Notes: a model not told the origin generated them from the letters alone. Shown: positions 8,525 through 18,170, counted from the stretch's first letter. The stretch: DNA of 64,000 nt from Variovorax sp. OV329 (GCF_900114785.1 NZ_FOUG01000013.1:106287-170286), one strand, 5' to 3'. Numbers and translations: made by a program.

Positions 8525-8854
8525 ATGGCCCGTTTGCTCCTGATGCGCAAGAACCGCTCGCCCAAGCAGATCGACCTGTCCGGCGAGCGAACGCTGATCG
8601 GGCGCGACGCCAGCAATGACGTGCGCATCGACCATCCCAGGGTGAGCCGCAACCATGTGGAGCTGCGCGTCGAGGGCACCACCACCTGGCTGATCGACCT
8701 GGGCAGCCGCAACGGCACCGTCGTCAACGGCCACCTGGTGAAGCACTGGGCGCTGCATCACGGTGACGTGGTGCAGCTCGGCGACTGCACCATCCGCTTC
8801 CTCACGCGCCACACCCACTTCGAGCTGCCCAAGGAGTTGGCCCTGGCGGACTGA
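8525..8854 (+). CDS. Single-domain FHA protein
   Basis: Protein of 109 residues that is almost entirely one forkhead-associated domain, which binds phosphothreonine peptides. Conserved residues are all visible: IGRDASNDVRID (Gly-Arg), PRVSRNHVEL (Ser-Arg-Asn-His) and DLGSRNGTVVNG. No Ser/Thr kinase, phosphatase or type VI secretion gene is in the window, so its partner is unknown. The region upstream is far more AT-rich than the surroundings, suggesting its own promoter. Confidence 0.85.
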   Translation: MARLLLMRKNRSPKQIDLSGERTLIGRDASNDVRIDHPRVSRNHVELRVEGTTTWLIDLGSRNGTVVNGHLVKHWALHHGDVVQLGDCTIRFLTRHTHFELPKELALAD

Positions 8855-8865
8855 GCGCCGGGCTT

Positions 8866-9222
8866 TCAGTCGCAGGGCTGGAAGCGCTGGCAGGGCTCGG
8901 CCAGCTGGATGGAGGTGAGCGTGTTCTCGCCCGCCAGGTACTTCGCGGTGAACCTCACCGACGCGCCCTCAGCAATGCCGGCAAGCAGCGCGCGGTCGGT
9001 GACGAGGAAGTTCTGTGTCGAGAACGGAATCTTGGCCCGGGGCAGCAGCTTCAGCCGCACGTAGTACCTGCCGTCGGATTCCTTGAAGAAGGAGCGGACC
9101 TCGGCGCGCGTGTAGACGACGGCCTCGTCCGCGGGCTTCTTTTCGTCGGCGGAAGCGCTGTACGCCAGGGCCGCAGCGGCGGCTGCAATGGCGACCGAAG
9201 CAATGGTCGTGCGCTTGAACAT
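8866..9222 (-). CDS. Small exported protein with CusF-like fold signature
   Basis: Protein of 118 residues with a signal peptide (IASVAIAAAAAALAYSASA). The mature part has a pattern, IPFSTQNFLVTDRALLAGIAEGASVRFTA, that resembles the small OB-fold of CusF-type periplasmic copper chaperones (a 'D-ALL-G---G--V-F' core). The His and two Met ligands that CusF uses for copper are not evident, so I make no metal-binding claim. Two cysteines near the C-terminus (PCQRFQPC) could form a disulphide. It is convergent with the FHA gene. Remote homology only. Confidence 0.55.
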   Translation of the reverse strand: MFKRTTIASVAIAAAAAALAYSASADEKKPADEAVVYTRAEVRSFFKESDGRYYVRLKLLPRAKIPFSTQNFLVTDRALLAGIAEGASVRFTAKYLAGENTLTSIQLAEPCQRFQPCD

Positions 9223-9312
9223 GTGTGGCGAGCCCTCGGCGGATGGCGACCCCGCCGATTTTGGGCCCGCGGGCCCTCAGCCCGCACGCACCACCTGCGC
9301 TGCCTGCGCTGC

Positions 9313-9519
9313 CTAGCGCAGGGTCGCCGCGATGGTGGTGTTGCTGCTGCTGCGGGCGCCAGGCTGCGCGTGCGCGGCGGCTTCTTCCAGCGTCCTGGTC
9401 GAGAAGAGCGCCATGGCAAGCGTCGCTGCAAACGGGAGGGCCAGCACCCATGCGCCCCAGGTGTATGCAAGTCCGATGGAAAAGAGAACGGTCAGGAGCA
9501 GGATGGCGACGCGCAGCAT
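9313..9519 (-). CDS. Small predicted two-helix membrane protein
   Basis: Open frame of 68 residues with two adjacent hydrophobic segments (VAILLLTVLFSIGLAYTWG and VLALPFAATLAMALF) and a polar tail. An AAAGG sequence about 12 bases before the ATG is a weak ribosome site. I recognise no family. It fills the space between the exported small protein and the GMC oxidoreductase on the same strand, and its hydrophobic pattern is better than expected by chance in this base composition. Confidence 0.4.
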   Translation of the reverse strand: MLRVAILLLTVLFSIGLAYTWGAWVLALPFAATLAMALFSTRTLEEAAAHAQPGARSSSNTTIAATLR

Positions 9520-9648
9520 GGCGCCAGTGTGCCTTTCAAACGCGGTGCAGCCGCGTGAAGGAGTAGGCAGCCTGGCGCTTTATTGGTCAGCCGTCTCGCA
9601 GCAGCGCGTCGGGACCCCACCGACACGCCGGCCTTCGACCCGGAAGGA

Positions 9649-11280
9649 TCAGGCCGCCGGCCGGCCCAGGATCAGGTCCGCCGCCTTCTCCGCGATCATG
9701 ATCGTCGGCGCGTTGGTGTTGCCGCCCACCAGCAGGGGCATGACGGAAGCATCCACCACGCGCAGCCCCTCGACACCGCGCACCTTCAGCTGCGGGTCCA
9801 CCACCGAATCCGCATCGCCGCCCATGCGGCAGGTGCCCACCGGGTGGTAGGCCGTGTCGGCCTTGGCACGGATGAGCTCGCGGATCGCCTCGTCGTCGCT
9901 GCCGTCGGCGCGCAGCTGGCCGTGGTGCATGGGCCGCGCGCCGAAGCGGGCCAGCGGCTTCTGCTCCAGGATGCGCTTGACGATGCGGGTGCCGGCCACC
10001 AGCGTCTCCATGTCCTGCGGGTCCGAGAGCATGTTGAGGTCGATCGCGGGCGCGCGCGCCGGGTCGGCCGAGCCCAGCCGCAGCTGGCCGCGGCTTTTGG
10101 GCCGCAGCACGCACACGTGGCAGGAGTAGCCGTGGCCGAAGCGCTCCCGGCGGTCCACCAGCGCGGGAATGAAATGCAGCTGCAGGTCGGGCTCGGCCAG
10201 CTCGGGCCGGCTCTTGAGGAAGGCGCCGGCCTCGGCCAGGTTGCTGGACCACATGCCCTTGCGGCTGCGCAGGTAGCGGCCCATCTCCAGCGTCATGCGC
10301 AGGCCGCCGCGCACCGACATGCCGAACAGCTCGGCTGTCGTGAGGCGCTCGGCCAGCACCACGTCCACATGCTCCTGCAGGTTGCCGCCCACGCCGGGGC
10401 TGTCGTGGATGGGCGCGATGCCCATGTCCTGCAAGTGAGCGGCCGGGCCGATGCCCGAGAGCATCAGCAGCTGCGGCGAGCCGAAGGCGCCTGCGCTCAG
10501 GATCACCTCGCGCCGCGCGCGCAGCAGCTCTTCCTGCCCGTCGCGCACGAGGGCCACGCCCACCGCGCGGCGGCCTTCGAACACCACGCGCTGCACCTGG
10601 CAGCCGGGCAGCACCTCCAGGTTGGCGCGGCCGCCGCCCAGGCCCATGTCCGCATCGCGCTCGCCGTGCAGGTAGGCGCGTGCCGCATTCCAGCGCTCGC
10701 CATTTTTCTGCGTCACCTGGAACAGGCCCACGCCTTCCTGCACCGCGCCGTTGAAGTCGTCGTTGGCCGGATGGCCCGCCGCCTTCGCCGCCTCGATGAA
10801 GGATTTCGAGAAGGGGTTGGGCGTGCGCAGGTCCGCCACGTTGAGCGGGCCGTCGGCGCCGTGCAGGGGGTGTGCGCCCAGGCGCTCGTTGCGCTCCGAG
10901 CGCCTGAAGTAGGGCAGCACGTCCTGCCAGGCCCAGCCTTCGCATCCCAGCGCGGCCCAGGCGTCGTAGTCGCCCGGGGTGCCGCGGATGTAGACCATGC
11001 CGTTGATGGAAGAGCTGCCGCCCAGTCCCCGCCCGCGCGGCTGGAAGCCGCGACGCTGGTTCATGGTGGCTTGCCGCTCGGTGCGGAAGGCGTAGTTGCG
11101 CACGCCGCGCTGTGCCGCGGTGTAGGCCAGGGCCACCGGCGTGGTGACCATGGGGCTGCGGTCGTGCGGGCCGGCCTCGAGAAGGGCCACGCTGTGGGTG
11201 CCGCCGTCGGCCAGTCGCCCGGCCAGGGCGCAGCCCGCCGAGCCTGCGCCCACGATGATGTAGTCGTAGTTGAGCGTCAC
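9649..11280 (-). CDS. GMC family FAD-dependent alcohol oxidoreductase
   Basis: Glucose-methanol-choline oxidoreductase of 543 residues. The N-terminal FAD-binding loop is YDYIIVGAGSAGCALAGRL. The PROSITE-type region RGRGLGGSSSINGMVYIRG follows. The C-terminal catalytic His and Asn are in YHPVGTCRMGG and VGGNTNAPT. Such enzymes oxidise primary or secondary alcohols to aldehydes or ketones. A GTG start at 11280 is chosen because it opens directly on the FAD strand and has GGAGA upstream; extending to 11418 would add 46 unlikely residues. It is divergent from the DUF1302-to-MMPL operon, so it may act on a hydrophobic alcohol handled by that envelope system. Confidence 0.93.
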   Translation of the reverse strand: MTLNYDYIIVGAGSAGCALAGRLADGGTHSVALLEAGPHDRSPMVTTPVALAYTAAQRGVRNYAFRTERQATMNQRRGFQPRGRGLGGSSSINGMVYIRGTPGDYDAWAALGCEGWAWQDVLPYFRRSERNERLGAHPLHGADGPLNVADLRTPNPFSKSFIEAAKAAGHPANDDFNGAVQEGVGLFQVTQKNGERWNAARAYLHGERDADMGLGGGRANLEVLPGCQVQRVVFEGRRAVGVALVRDGQEELLRARREVILSAGAFGSPQLLMLSGIGPAAHLQDMGIAPIHDSPGVGGNLQEHVDVVLAERLTTAELFGMSVRGGLRMTLEMGRYLRSRKGMWSSNLAEAGAFLKSRPELAEPDLQLHFIPALVDRRERFGHGYSCHVCVLRPKSRGQLRLGSADPARAPAIDLNMLSDPQDMETLVAGTRIVKRILEQKPLARFGARPMHHGQLRADGSDDEAIRELIRAKADTAYHPVGTCRMGGDADSVVDPQLKVRGVEGLRVVDASVMPLLVGGNTNAPTIMIAEKAADLILGRPAA

Positions 11281-11573
11281 GCTGTCTCCAGAAGTCGTTG
11301 TGCGGGGATGCGCCGTGCATGCGTCCCCTTCGTCGTGTTCGTCGGAAGGCACCTGGGCGACACGCGCCCCATGCCTGCGCCTTGAAGTAAAGCCGCGCGG
11401 CATGCCCGGCGTCGCCACCCGATTCGGGGAGCGCGTCTCGTCTTCCTCTCAGGGTCTGTGCGCAGGGGCTAACCCTGCCACCCGCCTCAGGTGGTGGCCC
11501 CCGCCACGCCCGCTCCTACCGTATGGGCCGAGAGAGCAAAACCCCACCAACGAAACGAGGAGACACCCGGGTC

Positions 11574-13244
11574 ATGTCAGGCTTCCAGGCACAACAACAA
11601 CACGCGATGCGGCGGCACGCGCTGGGCACGGCCGTCGCCGTGCTCTGCGCCACGCTCGCCAGCGGCGCGGCTGCGTTCGAGATCAACACCGGCAACGACG
11701 ACATCGAGATGCGGTGGGACAACACCATCCGCTACAACCTCGGCCAGCGCGTGCAGTCGCAGGACCCGGCCATCCTGAAGAACATCGGCGCCGACGACGG
11801 CGACCGCAACTTCGGCAACCACAGCCTCGTCAACAACCGGCTGGACCTGCTGAGCGAGTTCGACGTCGTCTACAAGAAGAAATTCGGCGGACGCCTGAGC
11901 GCCGCGGGCTGGTACGACCAGGCCTACGGCGGCAGCTTCGACAACACCAGCCTGGCCACCTCCAACCACCTGGTCAACGGCCGGCCGGCCTACGGCATCA
12001 GCGACTATGCCGACCGCTACTACCACGGCCCCTCAGGTGAAATCCTGGACGCCTTCATCTTCGGCAACGTGGAGATCGGCTCCACCGCGCTGGGCGTGCG
12101 CGCCGGCCAGCACACCGTCAACTGGGGTGAGGCCCTGCTGGGCGGCGGCGCCATCCACGGCGTGACCTACGCGCAGGCACCGCTGGACCAGGCCAAGGCC
12201 TTCGCCAGCCCCGGCATCGATGCCAAGGAGCTGTACCGTCCGCTGACGCAGATCTCCAGCACGCTGCAGGCCACGCCGGAACTCTCCTTCGCGGCGCAGT
12301 ACTTCTTCGACTGGCAGGCCACCCGCGCGCCCGAAGGCGGCACCTACCTGGGCTTCAACGACGCACTGCAGTTCGGCGGCGAATCGCTCTTCGTTGCGCC
12401 GGGCGTGCGCGCCCTGCGCGGACCGGACATCCGTCCCAAGGACAGCGGCGACTACGGCGTGGCCTCGCGCTGGAGCCCGCAGTGGCTGGACGGCACCATG
12501 GGCTTCTACCTGCGCAACTTCTCCGATCGCCTGCCGCAGGTGGTGGTCAAGGGCACCGCGCCGCGCCAGTACTTCATGACCTATGGCAGCGACGTCGACC
12601 TGTACGGCTTCAGCCTGGCCAAGCAGATCGCCGGCATCAGCTTCGGCATGGACCTGAACTACCGCCGCAACATGCCGCTGGTGAGCGATGCGGTGGCCAT
12701 CACCTCGCTCGCGCAGCTGCCCAAGCAGGGCGAGCTGCTGGGCGCGCGCGGCAACACCACGCACGGCGTGCTCAACGCGCTGGGCACCATCGGCTCCACG
12801 CCGCTGTTCGAAGCCGCGTCCTGGGCCACCGAGCTGACCTGGAACCGCTGGAACTCCGTCACGCAAGGCGCGCAGTACTTCAAGGGCCGCGACAACTACA
12901 CCGCCATCGACAAGGTCAGCCGCGACTACTTCGGCCTGGCGATCAACTTCACGCCGACCTGGTACCAGGTGTTCGCCGGCGCGGACCTGTCCATGCCCAT
13001 GAGCTACTCGCGCGGCCTGTCGGGCAACTCGGCCGTGACCTTCGGCGGCAACGAGGATGCCGGCAGCTGGGCCCTGGGCCTGGCGATGGACCTGTACAGC
13101 AAGTACCGCTTCGAGCTGAAGTACGTCGGCTACTTCGGCGATTACGTCACCGGTCCCACCGGTGCCGTCGTCACGCCCAACGGCAGCACCGCGCTGCTGA
13201 AGGACCGCGGCGCCGTCTTCTTCACCTTCAAGACCACGCTCTGA
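11574..13244 (+). CDS. DUF1302 outer-membrane protein
   Basis: Protein of 556 residues with a signal peptide (LGTAVAVLCATLASGAAA) and a long beta-rich body that opens FEINTGNDDIEMRWDNTIRY, the typical DUF1302 beginning. Alternating hydrophobic strands and a C-terminal aromatic strand (RGAVFFTFKTTL) suggest an outer-membrane beta barrel. ATG 11574 follows AGGAG. First gene of a four-gene unit with DUF1329, YCF48-like and MMPL proteins, an arrangement often found near catabolic genes for sterols, terpenoids or other hydrophobic compounds. Its role as a transport channel for such molecules is inference. Confidence 0.9.
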   Translation: MSGFQAQQQHAMRRHALGTAVAVLCATLASGAAAFEINTGNDDIEMRWDNTIRYNLGQRVQSQDPAILKNIGADDGDRNFGNHSLVNNRLDLLSEFDVVYKKKFGGRLSAAGWYDQAYGGSFDNTSLATSNHLVNGRPAYGISDYADRYYHGPSGEILDAFIFGNVEIGSTALGVRAGQHTVNWGEALLGGGAIHGVTYAQAPLDQAKAFASPGIDAKELYRPLTQISSTLQATPELSFAAQYFFDWQATRAPEGGTYLGFNDALQFGGESLFVAPGVRALRGPDIRPKDSGDYGVASRWSPQWLDGTMGFYLRNFSDRLPQVVVKGTAPRQYFMTYGSDVDLYGFSLAKQIAGISFGMDLNYRRNMPLVSDAVAITSLAQLPKQGELLGARGNTTHGVLNALGTIGSTPLFEAASWATELTWNRWNSVTQGAQYFKGRDNYTAIDKVSRDYFGLAINFTPTWYQVFAGADLSMPMSYSRGLSGNSAVTFGGNEDAGSWALGLAMDLYSKYRFELKYVGYFGDYVTGPTGAVVTPNGSTALLKDRGAVFFTFKTTL

Positions 13245-13273
13245 ACACCGCCGGCATATAGCGGAGACACCTT

Positions 13274-14635
13274 ATGAAGTTTCAAGCATCCACCATGATC
13301 TGTGCGGGCGCGCTGCTGCTGCCCCTGGCCGGCGCGCACGCCACCGCCACGCCCGAGGAGGCCAGGCGCCTGGGCAACGAACTGACCCCCGTGGGGGCGG
13401 AGAAGGCCGGCAACAAGGAGGGCACGATCCCCGCCTACACCGGCGGCCTGAGCACCCCGCCGGCCGGCTACGACAAGAGCCGCGGCGCCGTGCGGCCCGA
13501 CCCCTTCGCCAGCGAGAAGCCCCTGTACTCGGTCGATGCGAAGAACATGGCCCAGTACGCCGACAAGCTCAGCGAAGGCGCCAAGGGCCTGATGAAGCTG
13601 CACGCGGACTTCCGCATCGACGTGTATCCCACGCACCGCACCGTGGCCTATCCCAAGTCGGTGCTGGACAACACGGTGAAGAACGCCACCCGCGCCAGGC
13701 TCACCGAGGACGGCCTGGGCATGACCGGCGCGCGTGCCGGCATCCCCTTCCCGATCCCCAAGAACGGCAACGAGGTGATGCTGAACTACCAGGCGCGCTA
13801 CCAGGGCCTGGCCTACCAGGTGCCCAGGTACTCGGCCTACAACGTCGACAGCAACGGCAAGATGGTGCTGGCCACGCAGGGCTCGTGGACCATGGAGTAC
13901 CCCTACTACGACGAGTCGCGCGAGGGCGACACCACCGGCGTGCTCAACCGCGCCCGTGCCAACTACTCCGGCCCGGCGCGCCGCGCCGGCGAGGCGCTGT
14001 TGGCCATGGACCCGATCAACTACGCCGACAAGGGCCGTCGCGCCTGGCAGTACATGCCCGGGCAGCGCCGCGTGCGGCTGGCGCCCGACATCTCCTACGA
14101 CACGCCCAACCCGGGCACCAACGGCATGTCGACCTATGACGACGTGAACCTGTTCAACGGCAAGATGGACCGGTACGACTTCAAGCTGGTGGGCAAGAAG
14201 GAACTGCTCGTTCCCTACAACACCTACCGCTTCTCGTACAACGACAAGCCCGAGGACGTGTTCCAGGCGAAGTTCATCAACCCCTCGGTGGTGCGCTGGG
14301 AACTGCACCGCGTGTGGGTGGTGGACGCCACGCTGAAGGAAGGCGCGCGCCACATCTACTCGCGCCGCACCTTCTACGTGGACGAGGACAGCTGGACCGT
14401 GATGGCGAGCGACCAGTACGACGGCCGCGGCCAGCTGTGGCGCGCCGGCTTCGCCTACCTGAACCAGGCCTACGACGCCGGCACGCCCATCAGCACCGCC
14501 GGCCACTACGACCTGATCGCGGGCAGCTACTACATCAACATCTGGCCCGGCGCCGGCGGCGTGAAGATCATGAACGAGCTGCAGGCCGACGCCGTGTGGA
14601 CGCCGGAAAGCCTGGCGGGTCAGGGCGTGCGCTGA
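13274..14635 (+). CDS. DUF1329 periplasmic protein
   Basis: Protein of 453 residues with a signal peptide (MICAGALLLPLAGAHATA). The mature start, TPEEARRLGNELTPVGAEKA, is the diagnostic DUF1329 motif (loosely 'GaekaGn-dGtIPaytGG'). The family has a LolA/LolB-like fold, which in the lipoprotein carriers holds a lipid tail, so a periplasmic carrier of a hydrophobic ligand is plausible. GGAGA precedes the ATG. It lies 29 bases after the DUF1302 gene, and the two families almost always occur together. Confidence 0.92.
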   Translation: MKFQASTMICAGALLLPLAGAHATATPEEARRLGNELTPVGAEKAGNKEGTIPAYTGGLSTPPAGYDKSRGAVRPDPFASEKPLYSVDAKNMAQYADKLSEGAKGLMKLHADFRIDVYPTHRTVAYPKSVLDNTVKNATRARLTEDGLGMTGARAGIPFPIPKNGNEVMLNYQARYQGLAYQVPRYSAYNVDSNGKMVLATQGSWTMEYPYYDESREGDTTGVLNRARANYSGPARRAGEALLAMDPINYADKGRRAWQYMPGQRRVRLAPDISYDTPNPGTNGMSTYDDVNLFNGKMDRYDFKLVGKKELLVPYNTYRFSYNDKPEDVFQAKFINPSVVRWELHRVWVVDATLKEGARHIYSRRTFYVDEDSWTVMASDQYDGRGQLWRAGFAYLNQAYDAGTPISTAGHYDLIAGSYYINIWPGAGGVKIMNELQADAVWTPESLAGQGVR

Positions 14636-14748
14636 GGCACACCCGCCGCACCCGCAGACAGACAGGCACGCCGCCCCCTCGGGCCGCTCCGACCACCGGA
14701 GCCGGCATCGAGCGGGGCGCTGCGCCTTTCTCCAAGGAGACAAGAAAC

Positions 14749-15720
14749 ATGCTGCACCGAGCCCTCCTGTGGGCTGCCGTCGCCTGGGCGGCCCTGGCCG
14801 CGCAGGCGGACCAGCCGGCCGCCGCGCAGGCCGCCTTCAAGGCCGCGCCCGAGCTTGCCGCGCAGAAGACGCCGCTGGCGCAGCGCGCACCCTACAACGC
14901 GCTGGCCCTGGCGGGCACGCGCATCGTGGCCGCCGGGCAGCGCGGCCACATCCTCTATTCCGACGACGGCGGCAGGAGCTGGACACAGGCCACGGTGCCG
15001 GTCAGCTCGGACCTCACCGCCCTGAGCTTCGCCAACGCGCGCCAGGGCTGGGCCGTGGGCCACGAGGGCGTGGTGCTGCACACCGCCGACGGCGGCGCCA
15101 CCTGGGCCCGCCAGCAGGACGCCGCGCGCGAACCCGACCGGGCCTTCCTCGACGTGTACTTCGAGACCGAGAAGAAGGGGTACGCCATCGGCGCCTTCGG
15201 CCTGCTGCTGCGCACCGAGGACGGCGGCGCGCACTGGACGCCCTTCGAGCAGGTGGACAACCCCAAGTCGCTGCACCTGTACGCGATGCGGCCGGCGGGC
15301 GGCGCGCTCTTCGTCGTGGGCGAGCAGGGGCTGGTGCTCAAGCTCGACGCCGAAGGCAGGCGCTTCGCCGCCGTGCCCTTGCCCTACCAGGGCACGCTGT
15401 TCGGCGTCGCGGGCACGCCGGCCATGGCCATCGTCTACGGCCTGCGCGGCAACGCCTGGCGCAGCACCGACGGCGGTGCAAGCTGGACGCAGGTGCCCAC
15501 GGGCATCGGCGCCGGCATCGCGGCCGGCACGGTGCGCGAGGACGGCGCGGTGCTGCTGGCCAGCCAGGCTGGCCATCTCCTCGTGAGCCGCGACCAGGGC
15601 GCGAGCTTCAGCCGCGTGCAGCGCCAGGGCGCGGCGCCGGTGTTCGCGCTGGCGAGCGCCGGCGCATCGGGCGTGGCGCTGGCCGGCATCGGCGGCGTGC
15701 GCATGGAGACCCTCCCATGA
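14749..15720 (+). CDS. YCF48-like beta-propeller exported protein
   Basis: Protein of 323 residues with a signal peptide (LLWAAVAWAALAAQADQ). It contains repeated blades of the YCF48/sialidase BNR type: ILYSDDGGRSWTQ, VLHTADGGATWAR, LLRTEDGGAHWTP, AWRSTDGGASWTQ and a final LLVSRDQGASF. Eukaryotic YCF48 (HCF136) helps assemble photosystem II; bacterial versions in this gene order have no photosynthetic role and probably act as a periplasmic scaffold. AAGGAGA precedes the ATG. The stop codon overlaps the start of the MMPL gene (ATGA), indicating translational coupling. Confidence 0.9.
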   Translation: MLHRALLWAAVAWAALAAQADQPAAAQAAFKAAPELAAQKTPLAQRAPYNALALAGTRIVAAGQRGHILYSDDGGRSWTQATVPVSSDLTALSFANARQGWAVGHEGVVLHTADGGATWARQQDAAREPDRAFLDVYFETEKKGYAIGAFGLLLRTEDGGAHWTPFEQVDNPKSLHLYAMRPAGGALFVVGEQGLVLKLDAEGRRFAAVPLPYQGTLFGVAGTPAMAIVYGLRGNAWRSTDGGASWTQVPTGIGAGIAAGTVREDGAVLLASQAGHLLVSRDQGASFSRVQRQGAAPVFALASAGASGVALAGIGGVRMETLP

Positions 15721-18170
15721 TGACGAGCAAGCAAGACGTGAACGAACAGGCTTTCGACCGCCACTCCGGCAGCTGGCTGGAGCGCCTCATCTTCAACCAC
15801 CGCCTGTGGGTGCTGCTGGCCTGTGCGCTGGCCACCGTGGTGCTGGGCTGGCAGGCCACGCGCGTAAGCCTGAACGCGGCCTTCGACAAGACCATTCCGC
15901 ACCACCAGCCCTACATCCGCAACTTCCTGGACAACCGCGGCGAGCTGCGCGGCCTGGGCAACGCGGTGCGCGTCGTCGTGCAGAACCCGCGCGGCGACAT
16001 CTTCGATCCGGCCTACATCCAGGCGCTGCGCAAGATCAACGACGAGCTCTTCCTCATGCCCGGCGTGGACCGCGCCAACGTCAAGTCGCTGTGGATGCCG
16101 GTGGTGCGCTGGAACGAGGTGACCGAGGAGGGCCTCACCGGCGGCCCGGTGATGCCCGACCGCTACGACGGCTCGGCGCGCAGCACCGAGCAGCTGCGCC
16201 TGAACATCGCGCGCGCGCAGATCGTGGGCAGCCTGGTGGGCAAGGACTATCGCTCCAGCATGATCTTCGTGCCGCTGCTGGACAAGGACGTGCGCACCGG
16301 CCAGCCGCTGGACTACTGGGAGCTGTCGCGCCGGCTGGAAGAGCTGCGCGCGAAGTACGCCATCGGCCCCGACGGCCAGCCCCTGCTGGAGATCCGCATC
16401 GTCGGCTTCGCCAAGGTGGTGGGCGAGCTGCTCGCGGGCCTGCAGCAGATGCTGCTGTACTTCGCGGTCGCCGCCGTGATCGCGGCCGCCATCATCCTGG
16501 CCTGGACGCGCTGCGTGCGCAGCACCGTGCTGGTGGTGGGTTGCTCGCTGGTGGCTGTGCTTTGGCAGCTGGGCCTGGTCACCTGGCTGGGCCACGAGCT
16601 GGACCCGTATTCGATCCTCGTGCCCTTCCTGGTGTTCGCCATCGGCGTGAGCCATGGCGCGCAGAAGATGAACGGCATCATGCAGGACATCGGCCGCGGC
16701 ATGCACCGGCTGGTGGCCGCGCGCTTCACCTTCAGGCGGCTGTTCCTGGCCGGCCTCACGGCGCTGGCGGCCGACGCGGTGGGCTTCGCGGTGCTGATGC
16801 TGATCGACATCCCGGTGATCCGCGAGCTGGCCATCACCGCCAGCCTGGGCGTGGCGCTGCTGGTGTTCACCAACCTCGTGCTGCTGCCGGTGCTGCTGTC
16901 CTATTCCGGTGTGAGCCCGATGGCCGCGGCACGCAGCATGCGGGCAGAGCAGGGCGAGCCGGGCGCGCTGTGGCGCACGCTGGAGCGCTTCGCAGAGCGC
17001 CGCTGGGCGATCGGCGCCATCGCGGTGGCCCTGCTGCTGTCCGCCGGTGGCCTGGCACTGAGCACGCGGCTGAAGATCGGCGACCTGGACGCGGGCGTGT
17101 CCGAGCTCAAGCCCGAGGCCCGCTACAACCTCGACAACGCCTACATCAACGACAGCTACGCGCTCTCCAGCGACCAGTTCGCGGTGATGGTCAAGACCGC
17201 GCCCGAGGGCTGCCTGGAATACGCCACGCTGGTGGAGACCGACCGCCTGGCCTGGGCGCTGCAGCAGGTGCCGGGCGTGCAGGCCACGGTGGCACTGCCC
17301 GACGCGGTGCGCCGGATCACGGCCGGCTCCTTCGAAGGCAGTCCCAAGTGGCTCACGATCTCGCCCAACCAGGACGTGCTGAACTACGCCGCGCGCACCG
17401 CCAGCGTGAGCAACCCCGAGCTGTTCAACAACGAATGCTCGCTGATGCCGGTGATCGCCTACCTGGCCGACCACAAGGCCGAGACGCTGGACCGCGTGGT
17501 GAAGGTGGCGGCGGATTTCGCGAAGGCGCACAGCACACCCGAGCGCCAGTTCCTGCTGGCCGCCGGCAGCGCCGGCATCGAGGCCGCCACCAACATCGTC
17601 GTCAAGCAGGCCAATTTGATGATGCTGGGCTACGTGTACCTGGGCGTGATCGTGCTGTGCTTCATCACCTTCCGCAGCTGGCGCGCGGTGGTGGTGGCGG
17701 TGGTGCCCCTGGCCATCACCTCCATCCTGTGCGAGGCGCTGATGGTGCTGCTGGGCATGGGCGTGAAGGTGGCCACGCTGCCGGTGATCGCGCTGGGCGT
17801 GGGCATCGGCGTGGACTACGCGCTGTACCTGCTGAGCATCCAGCTGGCGCGCCAGCGCGCGGGCGACACGCTGGCGCAGGCCTACCGGCATGCGCTGCGC
17901 TTCACCGGCAAGGTGGTGGCGCTGGTGGGCGTGACGCTGGCGGCCGGCGTCATCACCTGGGCCTGGTCGCCCATCAAGTTCCAGGCCGACATGGGCATCC
18001 TGCTGACCTTCATGTTCATCTGGAACATGGTGGGCGCGTTGGTGCTGATTCCGGCGCTGTCGCACTTCCTGCTGCGCAACGTGGGTGCGCCGCGAACCAG
18101 GGGCGCGAAGTCGGCGGCGAAGGTGCAGGTCGATAATGCGGAACGCAGCCTCACCGCTGCCACGCACTGA
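15717..18170 (+). CDS. MMPL-family RND transporter
   Basis: Inner-membrane protein of 817 residues built as two homologous halves. Each half has one N-terminal helix (HRLWVLLACALATVVLGWQ in the first), a large periplasmic loop, and a five-helix bundle (for example the ALGVGIGVDYALYLLSIQL segment in the second half, which carries the conserved GxxxDY motif). MMPL proteins export or import lipids and other hydrophobic molecules using the proton gradient. The start overlaps the YCF48-like stop by four bases. As the energised part of the DUF1302/DUF1329 unit it should link the inner membrane to the periplasmic carrier. Confidence 0.92.
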   Translation: MMTSKQDVNEQAFDRHSGSWLERLIFNHRLWVLLACALATVVLGWQATRVSLNAAFDKTIPHHQPYIRNFLDNRGELRGLGNAVRVVVQNPRGDIFDPAYIQALRKINDELFLMPGVDRANVKSLWMPVVRWNEVTEEGLTGGPVMPDRYDGSARSTEQLRLNIARAQIVGSLVGKDYRSSMIFVPLLDKDVRTGQPLDYWELSRRLEELRAKYAIGPDGQPLLEIRIVGFAKVVGELLAGLQQMLLYFAVAAVIAAAIILAWTRCVRSTVLVVGCSLVAVLWQLGLVTWLGHELDPYSILVPFLVFAIGVSHGAQKMNGIMQDIGRGMHRLVAARFTFRRLFLAGLTALAADAVGFAVLMLIDIPVIRELAITASLGVALLVFTNLVLLPVLLSYSGVSPMAAARSMRAEQGEPGALWRTLERFAERRWAIGAIAVALLLSAGGLALSTRLKIGDLDAGVSELKPEARYNLDNAYINDSYALSSDQFAVMVKTAPEGCLEYATLVETDRLAWALQQVPGVQATVALPDAVRRITAGSFEGSPKWLTISPNQDVLNYAARTASVSNPELFNNECSLMPVIAYLADHKAETLDRVVKVAADFAKAHSTPERQFLLAAGSAGIEAATNIVVKQANLMMLGYVYLGVIVLCFITFRSWRAVVVAVVPLAITSILCEALMVLLGMGVKVATLPVIALGVGIGVDYALYLLSIQLARQRAGDTLAQAYRHALRFTGKVVALVGVTLAAGVITWAWSPIKFQADMGILLTFMFIWNMVGALVLIPALSHFLLRNVGAPRTRGAKSAAKVQVDNAERSLTAATH

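Noticed and set aside
11281..11573. A riboswitch or attenuator before the DUF1302 operon
   Set aside because: Only short, common GC inverted repeats (for example CCACC/GGTGG) occur; no conserved leader motif or T-run was found.
9649..18170. Photosystem assembly locus suggested by the YCF48-like protein
   Set aside because: No other photosynthesis gene is present; the DUF1302/DUF1329/MMPL neighbours are the common non-photosynthetic context of this propeller.
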